From Alphaproteobacteria bacterium (GTDB lineage Bacteria; Pseudomonadota; Alphaproteobacteria; UBA2966): DNA of 37,822 nt. The notes beneath the pieces were generated by a model. The model made no database searches. It was not told where the DNA came from and worked only from the letters and a program-made list of their open reading frames with translations. Position 1 is the first letter of the stretch; every line of letters starts with the position of its first letter. The DNA is taken from assembly GCA_018650465.1 (NCBI GenBank), contig JABIFY010000089.1:1-37822 (forward strand), read 5' to 3'. Shown piece after piece: positions 1 through 9,300 of the stretch. The translations under genes were made by a program, and so were the position numbers.

Positions 1-2976
1 GGGGCTGATCTGCCTACCGCACCGCAGGACGTGTTGATTGAAACCTGGCTTAAAGAAGCACTCTGTCGCCTGAACCCGGACATCGGCAAAGACCCGGAAA
101 AGGCCGATGAAGTTATCTATAAATTACGCGGTGTGCTGCTGGATGCGAACCATAGCGGGTTGGTGCGTGCCAATGAGATGTTTACCGAGTGGTTGCGCGG
201 TGAAAAATCCATGCCGCTGGGCAAGGATGGTGAACATATCACCATCAATCTGATTGATTATAACGACCACGCCAACAATCACTATGTCATCTCGCAGCAA
301 GTGCCTTCCATGGGCGCGAAGAACGCCTTTTTTGACCTAGTTCTTTATGTCAATGGCATCCCGCTGGTGGTAGGTGAAGTCAAAACACCGGTGCGTATGT
401 CTATTAGTTGGCAGGATGGTGCCACAGATTTTATGGGCGGCGACAAGCATTACTGGGCAAACCAGAGCAACTTCTTTGTGCCAAATCTTCTGTGCTTTGC
501 GACTGAGGGTAAAACCTTTGCCTACGGCGCGATTAACGCTGGGTTCAAAAATTGGATGCCATGGCACAAAACCACCGATGGTGATGAAATCCAGCAAAAC
601 ATGAACACTGTGCTGGCCAGTAGTGAGCGCTTGCTCAGCCCAGGTACATTGCTGGAACTGCTGCAATCCTTCGCACTCTATTCCGCGACCAAGCTGCCAA
701 ACTCGAACGCAATTAAACGCATCAAGCTGCTGCCGCGCTATCCGCAATATGAAGCAGCAAAGCAAATTGTTGGGCGTGTGAAATCCGGCGAAATTCGCAA
801 AGGTCTGATCTGGCATTTCCAAGGCTCCGGCAAATCGTTGCTTATGCTCTATGCCGCAAAAATGCTCAAATTCGACCCTGATTTAAAGAACCCTACCGTG
901 GTTGTAGTGGTAGATCGTGTCGATCTTGATAGTCAGATCAACACCACCTTTGACAATGCAGATGTTAAAAACGTCACACCCGTTAAATCCTGCAAACAGC
1001 TTTCTAAAGAGCTGGAACATGATAGCCGAAATATCCTTGTGACCACGGTGTTCAAATTTGATGATGTTGATATAGACCACAATAACAAAGACGGCCTGAA
1101 TCCGCGTGAGAATATCATTGTACTGGTGGATGAAGCCCACCGCACACAGGAAGGTATGCTGGGCGATAAGATGCGCTGGGCGTTGCCGAACGCGTATTTC
1201 TTTGGTTTGACCGGCACGCCTATTTCGGGATTGGAGAAAAACACCTTCCGCCTCTTTGGCGCTGATCAGGATCAAGGGCGGTATATGAACCGCTATTCTT
1301 ATAAACAATCCATCCGCGATGAAGCCACGCTGCCGGTGAAGTTTGAGCCGCGCCTTGCAGAGCTGCGCGTGGACCAGGAAGCGATCGACAAAGAGTTTGA
1401 CGCACTTGCTGAGGCGAACAATCTCACCGAAGAAGAAAAAACACAGCTTTCGCAAAAAGCAGGCAAGTTAGCTCACCTACTTAAAGCGCCCAAACGCATG
1501 GAAGCCATTGCCAATGATGTTCAGGCCCATTTCACCAGCCATGTGGAGCCTAAAGGGCTGAAGGCCATGGTAGTGGTTTACGACCGCGAAGCCTGTGTGC
1601 TGATCTATGATTTGCTTACCAAGCGTTTAGGTGAAGGCACATGCGAGGTGGTTATGAACATCTCGCAAGGTGCAATTGACGATGAGGTGGATGAAAACGG
1701 CCAGCCTAAAAAGAAAGCCGCCGATTGGGTGAAATGGGAAAAGCTTGGACTGCCATTGGAAAAACATGCTTTCCGGCGCTGGCAGGCGATAGATGCAAGC
1801 TCTACCCAACAAGAAAAGGTGCTGGATCGTTATCGGGATGGCAGTGATGAACTGAAAGTATTAATCGTGACGGCAAAGCTGCTCACAGGCTTTGATGCCC
1901 CAATTTGCTATTGCATGTATTTAGATAAGCCGCTGCGCGATCATACGCTGCTGCAAGCTATGTGCCGCACGAACCGCCTTTATGATGACAGTAAACAACA
2001 TGGCTTGATTATTGATTATCTTGGCGTGTTTGAGAATTTGGCCAAGGCGCTTGCTTATGATCCAAAAGAGATTGAAGGCGTTGTAGATCAGCTTGGAAAA
2101 TATAAAGACCAGATACCGGTAGCTTTGGAAAAATGCTTGGATTTCTTTACCGGGGTAGACCGCAGTGTTGGCGGTTATGAAGGATTAATTGCCGCACAGG
2201 ATTGTTTGGTTTCAAACGATATCCGCGATAAATTTGCTGCAGAATTTAATATTCTGAAAAAATTATGGGAAGCTCTTACACCGGATACATTCCTTCACCC
2301 ATTCCAAAAGGATTATCGCTGGCTAGCACAGGTATACGATTCTGTACGTCCTGTAGGTGGGTTAGGCTCACTCATCTGGCAATCCCTTGGCCCAGAAACG
2401 ATTCGACTAATTCACCAGCATACAGACATCGATCAAATTCGTGATGATCTAGATGAATTGGTGATGGATGAAGATTCCATCTTTACGCTTACTGAGGCCG
2501 AACAAAAAAAGCGCGCCAAGAAGTTAGAAATTAGCCTTTTGGCCAAGGTTCGTAAAAAATCGGGTGATCCGCGTTACGTTGAGCTGGGCGAACGTCTAGA
2601 AAAGCTTAGAGAAAAATACGAAGCTGGTGTTTTAAGCTCTATCAACTGGCTGAAAGAGCTTCTCGATGCTGCGCGTGAGACTGTTCATTTGGACAATGGC
2701 GCTGGCCATGATGAAAAAATTGTCGAGGATAATAAGACCGCCTTATCCGAGCTGTTCAAAGAGGTGAGAAATGATCAAACACCAGAGATCATCTCTCGGA
2801 TTGTTGACGATATTGATAAGATCGTGAAGGCAACTCGCTTCCCGGGATGGCAAAACACAACAGCCGGAGATCGTGAAATGAAGCAAGTTCTGAGGAAAAC
2901 GCTTCTTAAATACCAACTTCACAAAGATTCTGAATTGTTCGCAAAAGCTTACGCTTATATCAGTGAACATTATTAG
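1..2976 (+). CDS. hsdR: Type I restriction enzyme R subunit (HsdR), 5' end outside window
   Basis: This is the ATP-dependent DNA translocase and endonuclease subunit of a type I restriction-modification complex, which acts with HsdM and HsdS (not in the window). Counting from the GTG at 31, a PD-(D/E)XK nuclease core is visible at D102, E116 and K118 (GEVK). A superfamily 2 motor follows: Walker A FQGSGKS at about 263-269, DEAH at 367-370, a GLTGTP motif III, and the TGFDAP and QAMCRTNR motifs typical of HsdR. The frame is open from base 1 with no stop and no clear ribosome binding site at 31, so the true start lies upstream; about 991 codons are present, against roughly 1000-1100 in the family. 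The C-terminus looks natural and complete. Its TAG stop is one base from the stop codon of the convergent phage holin gene, so the prophage boundary is at or very near its 3' end. Confidence 0.95.
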   Translation, partial: GADLPTAPQDVLIETWLKEALCRLNPDIGKDPEKADEVIYKLRGVLLDANHSGLVRANEMFTEWLRGEKSMPLGKDGEHITINLIDYNDHANNHYVISQQVPSMGAKNAFFDLVLYVNGIPLVVGEVKTPVRMSISWQDGATDFMGGDKHYWANQSNFFVPNLLCFATEGKTFAYGAINAGFKNWMPWHKTTDGDEIQQNMNTVLASSERLLSPGTLLELLQSFALYSATKLPNSNAIKRIKLLPRYPQYEAAKQIVGRVKSGEIRKGLIWHFQGSGKSLLMLYAAKMLKFDPDLKNPTVVVVVDRVDLDSQINTTFDNADVKNVTPVKSCKQLSKELEHDSRNILVTTVFKFDDVDIDHNNKDGLNPRENIIVLVDEAHRTQEGMLGDKMRWALPNAYFFGLTGTPISGLEKNTFRLFGADQDQGRYMNRYSYKQSIRDEATLPVKFEPRLAELRVDQEAIDKEFDALAEANNLTEEEKTQLSQKAGKLAHLLKAPKRMEAIANDVQAHFTSHVEPKGLKAMVVVYDREACVLIYDLLTKRLGEGTCEVVMNISQGAIDDEVDENGQPKKKAADWVKWEKLGLPLEKHAFRRWQAIDASSTQQEKVLDRYRDGSDELKVLIVTAKLLTGFDAPICYCMYLDKPLRDHTLLQAMCRTNRLYDDSKQHGLIIDYLGVFENLAKALAYDPKEIEGVVDQLGKYKDQIPVALEKCLDFFTGVDRSVGGYEGLIAAQDCLVSNDIRDKFAAEFNILKKLWEALTPDTFLHPFQKDYRWLAQVYDSVRPVGGLGSLIWQSLGPETIRLIHQHTDIDQIRDDLDELVMDEDSIFTLTEAEQKKRAKKLEISLLAKVRKKSGDPRYVELGERLEKLREKYEAGVLSSINWLKELLDAARETVHLDNGAGHDEKIVEDNKTALSELFKEVRNDQTPEIISRIVDDIDKIVKATRFPGWQNTTAGDREMKQVLRKTLLKYQLHKDSELFAKAYAYISEHY

Positions 2977-2977
2977 T

Positions 2978-3400
2978 TCATTTTGATCTCCCTCCAAATT
3001 TCTCCGCCGTCCTCATCGCCCCCAAACCAAGCAGTGACAGCAGCACTGTGACTAGCGTCTCTGTCCCCGACAACTCGGGCAATTCTGTTACATGAGGGAA
3101 GAAATTGACTGTGACCCAGTTCAACAGATCAAACAGGATGAAATGCCAGAGTAACGCAAACCCGCAGACCCAACCAATGAACGGCCTCCACCCCGCAACA
3201 AAGATACTTCGATGCCCAGCTTCAATCTTGTTAAGTTCAATCTGAGCAAGGCTTGGCGTCATCATAAGCTTGGCCTTGATGATCTCGGCTGCTTGTTTTT
3301 CGTCATCGGTCTCAACAAAACGGTCGATGATGTTCGCAACGCCCTCAGCAGCAGAGACCACGCCGCCCCCAACAATTGATCCGAATATTTTTTCCAGCAT
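2978..3400 (-). CDS. Phage holin, GTA-type 3TM family
   Basis: A 140-residue small membrane protein, probably the holin that opens the inner membrane for the endolysin at the end of the lytic cycle. Hydrophobic stretches are seen at about residues 66-98 (probably two helices around a tryptophan-rich turn) and 112-130, after an amphipathic N-terminal half rich in A, E and K. The N-terminal glycine-rich segment, the central GWRPFIGW motif and the C-terminal AEKFGG ending recall the three-TM holins described for gene transfer agent release (GTA_holin_3TM). The endolysin gene lies immediately upstream with a 3-base gap, forming a lysis cassette at the end of the late operon. Family assignment is from memory of the motif; membrane topology is inferred. 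Confidence 0.8.
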   Translation of the reverse strand: MLEKIFGSIVGGGVVSAAEGVANIIDRFVETDDEKQAAEIIKAKLMMTPSLAQIELNKIEAGHRSIFVAGWRPFIGWVCGFALLWHFILFDLLNWVTVNFFPHVTELPELSGTETLVTVLLSLLGLGAMRTAEKFGGRSK

Positions 3401-3403
3401 GGC

Positions 3404-3799
3404 TTATTCCACAATCTCAAAATGAACTAAATCATCGAAGGTGTTATCGCGAACCTCGGTGTCTCGATCCCAATCGCCACCCCAGCGCAGATTGATGCCC
3501 ATGGCCTTGGCAGTCGCAAGAACGTAACCGGCAAACAGGGTCTGACGTTCCCGGTCGTCCCATTGGATGGGATATGGCGTCACATCAACCGCACGCGACG
3601 GCACCGTATTGTGCTTTCCGTCTGGCCAACGAACCTGACTTTTTCCTTCAGCAACCATCTGATTCTGGCGATTCTTATTCCGGTGTCCCTCGAGAACTGT
3701 GCAGTCAAAGTTTTGAACCACCTCATGAAAAACCCGCTGCAAAAGCGGGTGACAGGTAGAAAGTTTGGCATGTGATTTCTCAGAGAAACTGGGCATCAC
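3404..3799 (-). CDS. Endolysin, peptidase M15-like
   Basis: A 131-residue protein resembling the zinc L-alanyl-D-glutamate or D-Ala-D-Ala peptidases of family M15 used as phage endolysins (such as the T5 endolysin). It would cut peptidoglycan cross-links or stem peptides. Candidate zinc ligands are H63 in GKHNTVPSRA, D72 in AVDVTPYP and H126 in LVHFEIV; the GLY-GLY-ASP-TRP segment near 108-110 is typical of the phage subfamily (GGDWDRD). The length matches single-domain M15 endolysins. There is no signal peptide, consistent with holin-dependent release. The ATG overlaps the stop of the preceding membrane protein gene by ATGA (3796-3799) and the holin follows 3 bases later. Confidence 0.88.
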   Translation of the reverse strand: MMPSFSEKSHAKLSTCHPLLQRVFHEVVQNFDCTVLEGHRNKNRQNQMVAEGKSQVRWPDGKHNTVPSRAVDVTPYPIQWDDRERQTLFAGYVLATAKAMGINLRWGGDWDRDTEVRDNTFDDLVHFEIVE

Positions 3800-4086
3800 T
3801 GGATACCTCCGAACAATTTAAGCTTAATGGCAACGCCTGCCATGAGGGCTATGAGCAATCCAGTCGTGATCATCCGGATGACGGTTGACCAGGCAGTGTG
3901 CTTGGCCATACGAAACGCACCCAACAGGGAGCGAAGGTCCCGGATATCGTTGGCTGCGTGTTCATCAATCAAGCCAACGTTAGCAAGGGCTCGCTTTGCA
4001 CCGCGCTCAGCGGCCAGTTCCAGAAGTTCTTCAAACTCCTCTTCGGGCATGCGGACATGCCCATCCTCCAATGAAGGGCGGTTCAT
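3796..4086 (-). CDS. DUF6127-like membrane-anchored protein
   Basis: A 96-residue protein of unknown function in the lysis cassette. The N-terminal 60 residues are charged and helical, with a stretch rich in E, L and A (about 14-35) followed by RGAKRALANVG. A single hydrophobic helix at about 69-90 would anchor it in the membrane with a short basic C-terminus. It resembles DUF6127-type proteins next to lysis genes in alphaproteobacterial phages, but I recall that family only by general pattern. A role as accessory holin, spanin-like or antiholin factor is possible but unproven. It overlaps the endolysin start by ATGA. Confidence 0.75.
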   Translation of the reverse strand: MNRPSLEDGHVRMPEEEFEELLELAAERGAKRALANVGLIDEHAANDIRDLRSLLGAFRMAKHTAWSTVIRMITTGLLIALMAGVAIKLKLFGGIQ

Positions 4087-4109
4087 TTTTTGGTTCCTTT
4101 ATTGATTGG

Positions 4110-4271
4110 TTATTGGTCGTCGTCGCGGCGCATGGGCCCATCGATGGCGGTCACTACCATCTGGTGAATATAATTGTCGTCTTGCGCGTCGATGCGCTTG
4201 TGAAAATCTTGTGAGACATCGCGGATAAAAGCATAGATTTCATTATGGGCCGTAGACCGACGTATGATCAT
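4110..4271 (-). CDS. Small unknown phage protein, 53 aa
   Basis: A 53-codon gene. Its ATG (4269-4271) overlaps the TGA of the preceding fibre-associated gene as ATGA, the coupling used throughout this operon, and it ends in TAA at 4110-4112, 24 bases before the next gene starts. The product starts MIIRRSTAHNEIYAF and ends DGPMRRDDDQ. It is hydrophilic with mixed charge, and no hydrophobic segment or motif is recognised. The reading frame fills an otherwise empty 180-base gap, which supports it as real. Function unknown; a small structural or lysis-associated protein is a guess. Confidence 0.65.
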   Translation of the reverse strand: MIIRRSTAHNEIYAFIRDVSQDFHKRIDAQDDNYIHQMVVTAIDGPMRRDDDQ

Positions 4272-4786
4272 CCAGCCAAAGCCGACACCGGCCAGCTCAA
4301 ACTCTCCACAATCACGTCCATCTCCGCCTTATCAATAGCGGCCTTAATGGAGTCGTTCGCCCCCTCACGAATACCTTCGATCACCGGCGAAATCGAGATC
4401 CAGGTATCGGCCTTCACCTGCCACTCAGTCGCGACAGCCAGCGGTGTGACACCAAGCCTTTCAGACCGCTCCTTGATATGCGGCACCGTATCAAGATCAA
4501 TGCTATTGTTGGCAAGATATGCCGTCGCCTCGTCTTCCTTCATCCCATAGACCAGGTCCTGGCCTTCAACACAGGTTATGTACTGCGCGCGACACTGTCC
4601 GGCCATAAGATCAACCTGCTTTTTTGCCCGCGATCTGTGACTTTCAATTGAAAGCACTTCATCGTCGTCAACCACTTCCCCGTTACCTTCCGACACCGCC
4701 GCCGGCTCCTCCGGATACACATCCCCGAGAGAATCTTCGTAAAAAACGGGCAGTCCAGGCTTTGCATGTTTGATAAAGGTTTCCAT
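4268..4786 (-). CDS. Tail fibre-associated protein (possible chaperone)
   Basis: A 172-residue protein directly after the fibre gene. I chose the ATG at 4786 (METFIKHAKPG) because it sits one base after the fibre stop codon; a longer frame into the fibre gene would be shadow sequence. The central segment MAGQCRAQYITCVEGQDLVYGMKEDEA (split here: MAGQCRAQYI then TCVEGQDLVYGMKEDEA) matches a pattern I associate with phage fibre-tip or fibre-assembly proteins, with arginine/tyrosine after an AG pair and a GQ-x4-Y-x-K motif. The N-terminus is acidic, and the C-terminal half is predicted helical. Position after a receptor-binding protein fits a fibre assembly chaperone, but direct evidence is limited to context and this motif. 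Confidence 0.7.
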   Translation of the reverse strand: METFIKHAKPGLPVFYEDSLGDVYPEEPAAVSEGNGEVVDDDEVLSIESHRSRAKKQVDLMAGQCRAQYITCVEGQDLVYGMKEDEATAYLANNSIDLDTVPHIKERSERLGVTPLAVATEWQVKADTWISISPVIEGIREGANDSIKAAIDKAEMDVIVESLSWPVSALAG

Positions 4787-4787
4787 C

Positions 4788-6317
4788 TTAGAGCTCCTTC
4801 CTGGCCTCCCAATGGACCGCAAACCCGTAGCCACCTGGCATGCCTTGGTGGCTATCATCCTTATAAGCGGTGATCGTGTCAGGACCATTGGCAACACAAT
4901 AAATGCGTATCTGGCCGTGCACCTGTGTCCCACCACCGCCTGTGATAAGTGACGCCTTTCCCTGCGCACCCAGCGTGTCGTATTTCGTCACCGCCGGAGT
5001 GCCATGAAACGGGACCGGGAAAGGCATTGTTGAACGCAAACGGGTTCCATCCCCTGTAAGTAACGACCAGGTTTCATAAAAGCCGCCTGCGGCACCGTTG
5101 GTGCCAGGGACGACATCATAAGCATACGACTTCTGATAAAACCTCTTGCAGGCATTCATGGTCTCATCGAAGTCTTCAAGCGGGATCGTCTCTTCGTTAT
5201 CCCCAACGACAAGAACGACGTTTGCGAGGGAGAAATTGTTGGCAACATTATCCATCAGATTTTGCTGATTGGATGTTGAGTACTTTTCGCCAGTTGCCCA
5301 GGCATCAACAGTCCCATGGAATGCCGACCCGCAAACCAGCGGCCAGGTGATACGAAGCCCTTCGGTAAAATCGAAAGGTATCGCCGTGCCGGCCGTTGGC
5401 AGGGCAATAGACATGCTGAAATGCTCCCAGGTGTCCGCAGACGATATTGTTACCTCTTTCAAAAAGTGTTTGTTGTCGTTAATCACAAAAATGCCCATGG
5501 GATGGGTCCCGGCCTTCGGGCTCTTTATATCAAACGCCAAAGTGACCGTTTTCGCGTCCGATGTTCCGTATAACAAGTCGTAAAGCCGATTACCGGATAT
5601 TCTGGTTTGTACTGCCCACTCTTCACCCGCAGCGACAGCCGCCTCCGCTGTCGTGCAGTCAACCTTGAGGCTGTTAGGCGATACACTCCAATTCGGCACA
5701 TCCGTCGACTGTGACACCGTTGCCCTGGCTTGTGGACTGGTCTGAACATGCACTCCGAACTGTGCCGGCCAATCGCCATAGTTCATGCCGTTTGCTGAAC
5801 CTATTTCTGTCCCGGGCGTCCTGCGAGGACTATATGCCATCCGGCCATTGAGGACTTTGTTGGCGACCCTTGCCATGGAAGCGGCAACAACGGTCGTGCG
5901 AAATATCTCCCGCCAGGCTGTCCCTTCCCGGCGCAGCATGATCGACAGCTCGACGTTGTCCAGGACGGCTTCTTTCGACCCCGTCAGCAGCATCTGACCT
6001 GTGCCTCCATTGCCGTGCTTCAGCGTCACTACCCGGCCGGCATCGACGGGCCGCACGATGATGACCTGACCATCCCGGGAGTTTCCCTGACCGATAGTAT
6101 CGAGATCATCTGCCGCCGCATCGGCCTCGGTGTCGATCTTGATGACGGTCGACCGTACCGGGATCGAGATTGCGCCCCCGGAAATCGTCAGCTCGATTTC
6201 GGCCGATCCACCCGGCAATTCGGCAATCACATCACGGATGTCTTCGAATGCCTGTTTTTGTTCACCACCCGTGCGGGCATCGTCGCTGAGGTAGCCAATG
6301 GCTGGCATATCGGTCAT
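4788..6317 (-). CDS. Tail fibre / receptor-binding protein
   Basis: A 509-residue protein following the gpJ-like tip gene, in the position of the side or central tail fibre. The first ~150 residues are beta-rich and include a repeated hydrophobic beta pattern typical of fibre stem domains (for example LTISGGAISIPV and RVVTLKHGNGGTGQM). The middle part (about 200-400) resembles beta-sandwich carbohydrate-binding folds, with VTLAFDIKSPKAGTH and ITWPLVCGSAFHGTV. The segment MNACKRFYQKSY matches the C-x-RYY-x-KSY motif common in phage fibre C-terminal regions. The start overlaps the gpJ stop by ATGA (6314-6317). It likely contacts a surface polysaccharide; the receptor cannot be told. Confidence 0.82.
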   Translation of the reverse strand: MTDMPAIGYLSDDARTGGEQKQAFEDIRDVIAELPGGSAEIELTISGGAISIPVRSTVIKIDTEADAAADDLDTIGQGNSRDGQVIIVRPVDAGRVVTLKHGNGGTGQMLLTGSKEAVLDNVELSIMLRREGTAWREIFRTTVVAASMARVANKVLNGRMAYSPRRTPGTEIGSANGMNYGDWPAQFGVHVQTSPQARATVSQSTDVPNWSVSPNSLKVDCTTAEAAVAAGEEWAVQTRISGNRLYDLLYGTSDAKTVTLAFDIKSPKAGTHPMGIFVINDNKHFLKEVTISSADTWEHFSMSIALPTAGTAIPFDFTEGLRITWPLVCGSAFHGTVDAWATGEKYSTSNQQNLMDNVANNFSLANVVLVVGDNEETIPLEDFDETMNACKRFYQKSYAYDVVPGTNGAAGGFYETWSLLTGDGTRLRSTMPFPVPFHGTPAVTKYDTLGAQGKASLITGGGGTQVHGQIRIYCVANGPDTITAYKDDSHQGMPGGYGFAVHWEARKEL

Positions 6318-9300
6318 TCAGGTACTCCTTGAATATTGGCGTCAACCAAACCGGCAACGGCGACGCCGGCAGCATTGAAACATTTGATCAACGGCCCTTC
6401 GGTCGCCGACTTGTCCATTGTCCGCACCGTCAGCGCCGTGCCGCCGTCGTCCTGCAGCGTCAGCTGCACATTGGCGATCGTGCGATACGACTTGGCGATC
6501 GGCAGGCGCGTCCCAGCGCTCGCGATAACTACATCCTCGAAATTCTCGTTCTGGTCGGGCACGTCACATTTGAAAACAAAGCCGGCGATCTCACCACGCT
6601 GTCGATCGGCGGCCGTGCGGATACGGTACTCGTACTTTTGCCGGCTGATGTTATCGACCTGCCCGGACCAGGGTTTAAACGGCCCTGGCTCCAGCCAGTA
6701 GGCTCCAGCATCATTCTTCCAACAGGGTGCGCTGTCATCGGTGTCCCACACCAGGTCATCGCCGCCACTGCGCCAGGTTATCTCCCAAGAAGCGGCACTG
6801 ACGACTGTATCTACCAATAGCCGTGCCCCCACTTCATTTGCTGTGGGTATCAGGTCGGTGGTGTAAACCATTTCCAGCCAGGTATCGGTCCAGAAGAGGT
6901 CTGTAGTTACCGCCTTCCAGAACGGGCCACTGTTGTTGGACCAGAACTTGTTGCCGGCGTCATCCGCCTTCAGGGTACCGCCGAAGGCTGCGCCATTACC
7001 CAGAGTTCCCGGCCAGTCTGCTGCTTTCTGGTCGACACTGAAAATCAAATTGTCGACGATGATGTCACCGAGGTTCCGGATCACATATGCCGGAGTTGAG
7101 CTTTCGTTACCGCTGCTATCAACCGCCTTGACCATAAGTGTCACAATGCCCTGAGCCCGGCCGGTGAGACCATACTCTGTTGTCGTCACCATACCGTCAT
7201 GCAGGGCTACCGCATCGTGCCAGCTTACTGATGTGCCCACACGATAGCGCACAAGGAAGCCAGCGAAATCAATTGGCGGGGTGCCATAACTCCAACGCAG
7301 CACCTCGCCCTCGATTGTCATGCCGGTAACGTCCGCCGGCGGTGTCGATTTGCCGACGACCTTGTGCGCCTGGACCAATGCCCAGTCTGATGTCAGCCCC
7401 GGTGTCGGCAATCCGGATTCGCTACGCACCCGGAGATCGTATTCTAATCCCTCCTCGACACCATCAAACACCAGCTGGCGGGTGTCAGCCGCCGTCCGTG
7501 CCGCCGATCGCCATGCACCACCTGATCCCAGCGGCCGGATTTGACCATCAAACCACGCCGCCGGTGCCGCCTGCCCTGACACCAGAGCCAGCGCGACGAC
7601 GATACGCGATCTCAGGGTCCCATCCGCATCCCGGACCAGGACAGTCTCATCCGATCGCACGGTCTCCACGATCGGTTTCGCTGGCGGCTCTGGATTGCTC
7701 GCAGGTCGCCCGGTGACCTGCGGATCCCAGGGGGGAATCGGAACCTCATGCGCGGTAAACACCTGCGGCGAATAGTCGATCAGCGTCAGCCTGGCCGACA
7801 TCTCCGGACCCGGCTCAATGGTTTTAACCAGCAACTCCACCGTTTCCTGGCCAACTTCGCCAAAAGAAAGTAAATCCCCGATTGTCGGCATGGTTGCCGC
7901 CGGTATGACCGGGAGAAAACTCAAGGTCCTGGTCTCGCCGGCCGCCGTGACGACGTTTGTCACCAGGCTTCCATGCGCCTCGGTCCGGATGCGTACGCTG
8001 TAACTTTTACCGCCTTCCATAATCACGGCGTCATCCAGTGTCACGCCGTCGCAATCGCCACTACCATCGAGGCTGTTTGTTTTGATGCGGGCTGAGTACA
8101 GCCCCCAGCCCGGCACGTCATGTGTGACCCGCACCAAATCACCGCGCGTACAGATTATGTGTTCGATATCAGTATTCAGCTCGTAGGTTTCCGCGCGATG
8201 AACAGCCTCGGCCAAATGACGTCGGGCCTTTTTGTATATCTCTGTTGCCGAGGTTTGCCCCCAAAGTTCCAGAACTTCGAACTTTTTGGCATTGTTGGCG
8301 CCGTACCCATCGGCATAGACGATGCGTTCTGATTCCCGGTAACCCGAGGCCGCATCGACAAACCTGACCTTCACGCCATGCACCGTCTCGGGGAAAACGC
8401 GGTCGCCCCGAAAGCCCCACGAATTGCGCGGCGTGAACATCTGCACCGGCGTTGATTTTGCCTCATCGATCACGACACCGTATTTGCCATCACGCTTTGA
8501 CAACGACGCATGCGCAGCCGACAGAACGTCGTTGACGACTTCACCCACTGTGGTCGAAAAATCAATGACACCGTTGAACTGGTGACCGGTGTTCTGGCAT
8601 TTGTTGTACAGATTCTGCCAGCTGCTATCGATCAGTTTCGCCGTCTCGATGGGTCGCGCGTTGGCCTTGCCGCTGAGCACAAACCGCGCCAGCGCCGACA
8701 CATTTGCGGTGGCCTGTTCTACCCAGGATGTTCCGTTCCAGCATGGCAAGATCGACGTTGCGACCAAATTCAACTGATCGACGACGCCGTTCAGCTGGTC
8801 CGACGCCTTGATGCGCATGGCAATTTGCGCCAGGCCCGACATCTGCACCGGCGCCTCATTGGTAATCGTGCGCAGCACTGACCAGCTGCAGTCCTCATAG
8901 ACCCGATTGCTATCCGTCAGCGACGTCGTACGGCGCAGGCGCACATCGTACTGCCCTCGCGACACCGACCAGCGTAGCCCACGCCGGATGGTTTCCGCGC
9001 GGTTGTCCGTGACCGGGATATTGCCGGCAGACATCCAACCGCCACCCAAAGTATCCTGGTACTCCACCGACACCGTCACTGTATGTGAGGCATAGGTGCC
9101 GTCATCCTCGATGCTGACGACGCCGGTCGGGAACCCGATATCCACTGACAATTCATCGGCGTTCGCTTCGCTGCGCCGCTGAACGTAGCTCGCCAATCCT
9201 GGTTTGCCCGAAATCACCCCATCCAGGAAGGCGGCGACCGGCTCCTCATGCACGTCCTTTGGAAACAGGCCGATCGGGGCATCGCTGTCGTAACCGTGGC

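Noticed and set aside
337..822. Minus-strand open frame inside hsdR
   Set aside because: Antisense shadow of a strong conserved coding sequence; no homology pattern.
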